From Heliocidaris erythrogramma (taxonomy: Eukaryota; Echinodermata; Echinoidea; Camarodonta; Echinometridae): 64,000 bases of DNA. The notes under the pieces were generated by a model, which was not told where the DNA came from, ran no database searches, and saw only the letters and a program-made list of their open reading frames with translations. The position numbers and the translations under genes are program-made. How positions within the stretch are numbered: the stretch's first letter is position 1; each line of letters begins with the position of its first letter. The stretch lies in NCBI GenBank assembly GCA_025617745.1, contig CM046855.1:15903880-15967879 (forward strand), given 5' to 3'. Below, piece by piece: positions 1-64,000 of this stretch.

Positions 1-844
1 TGTTCTCTGTCAAATCTGTTAGTTTGGCAACAAAATGTATGCAAGGATCTATTCAACTAGGGAGGTCATTGAAAAAAGTATTTATCATAATTATGTACTT
101 GAGCAATGTCTTGATTCTGACAAGTTCTCTGTTACATGGGTTTTCTTTTCAAACACCTGTACATACCTGATTTACAGATTTATTAGAGAGCAATAAAAAG
201 AGATCTAATGTAAGATATTTCAGCAAGTTTCGACAGAGGGATGGCATTCAATAGGTCAACAATATCGGATCCCAGTACTACATTCAAATGCCTCCATGCA
301 AACATTATATAATATGCCATGTAGTTTCCATAGAATAGTGCAAGGGGATTCAGGTTGATAATGCCTCCTAACAATAACATAATATATGTAATAATTTACT
401 CCAGCCAGTAAAGAGTAAACCTCATGTAATATATACTTTCTGTTCAATTTACAAGAGGTTCACATTATTTGAAATCCTTAGGATTTCAAACTTAAACCCT
501 GCAGTGAAGAAATGATATATCTGTAGGGTGGGATGAACAATCTCATCTCGAACTCCAAAGCGCTTAATATATCAACGTTCTCCATGCACATGTTCCTTCG
601 GTCCTGGAAAAACATCACACAGCCCTGTCCAGCTGCAAGAGATGCCTCCAATCTCACACACAATGGCTTCAAGGCCAAAAGGTTCCTTTCCATCGTTTCC
701 ATCGTAACTCTTTAATTATTCCTTCATCACGTTCGTCCATCATCATGTTCATCCATGACACATGTTCAGTACAACATCGGCTATTTTACAGCGCACATTG
801 CATGCACCACACCATATGTCCTCTTGATGGGAACAGCAGAGTGT
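1..844 (-). other. Presumed 3' UTR and downstream sequence
   Basis: This follows the TGA at 845-847 with no further recognisable coding sequence on either strand. A canonical AATAAA on the minus strand lies at 179-184 and would place a poly(A) site near position 155-165, giving a 3'UTR of roughly 0.7 kb. The extent is inferred. Confidence 0.5.
179..184 (-). terminator. Candidate polyadenylation signal AATAAA
   Basis: The plus-strand tttatt reads AATAAA on the gene strand, about 660 nt past the stop codon. It is the only exact canonical hexamer noticed in the first 844 bases on that strand. Usage is not shown. Confidence 0.4.

Positions 845-64000
<63,156 letters not shown>

Overview
The window is eukaryotic. 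It is about two-thirds A+T, has one gene split into short GT-AG exons separated by introns of up to 18.8 kb, and the introns are crowded with mobile-element debris. Frequent tacatgta and taggcctacatgta motifs (for example 41640-41662, 48655-48722, 49010-49030) and the repeat types suggest a marine invertebrate, perhaps an echinoderm. That placement is an impression, not a demonstration.

One gene spans essentially the whole window on the minus strand. It is a germinal-centre-kinase-like Ser/Thr kinase of the MAP4K3/MAP4K5 (GLK/GCKR, Drosophila happyhour) type. Twelve internal or terminal exons, plus a 4-base fragment at the right edge, were placed by matching splice sites, reading phase and recalled family sequence. 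Right to left they encode the kinase domain from helix C to its end (62100 down to 19623), the linker (18970 down to 8732), and the last part of the C-terminal citron-homology (CNH) domain with the stop codon (1640 down to 845). All splice phases join correctly from 62100 to 8732. The glycine-rich loop and catalytic lysine exons lie beyond the right edge. The proline-rich linker and most of the CNH domain, about 400 residues by memory of the human proteins, are missing between 8732 and 1640. A run of exactly 500 N (1641-2140) sits there.

Everything else is intronic. Region by region: 1-844 is the presumed 3'UTR. 2.1-8.7 kb holds a 2.1-kb hAT-like element with an 8-bp target duplication and a nested foldback element. 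8.9-17 kb is mostly plain AT-rich intron with one small MITE. 20.2-24 kb holds two inverted-repeat elements and a composite tandem-repeat element. 24.7-35 kb has two copies of a foldback family, a tRNA-derived SINE inserted in an older MITE, and a THAP-domain transposon with TTAA target duplications (Kolobok-like). 36-48.7 kb is the most transposon-dense part, with two more composite tandem-repeat elements, a terminal-hairpin element carrying a tRNA-like segment, and several TIR elements. 49-64 kb has a third foldback copy, further foldback elements and small MITEs.

The most interesting pattern is that three separate elements (22264-23897, 38776-39819, 43718-44404) share one architecture: a terminal motif close to ATRCCYCCGCC, an array of 145-160 bp tandem repeats, a GC-rich tri- or tetranucleotide microsatellite, and a 3' hairpin built from an extra copy of the terminal motif. 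Two of the arrays repeatedly carry DR1-type nuclear-receptor half-site pairs. No second protein-coding host gene, rRNA, functional tRNA or CRISPR array was found.
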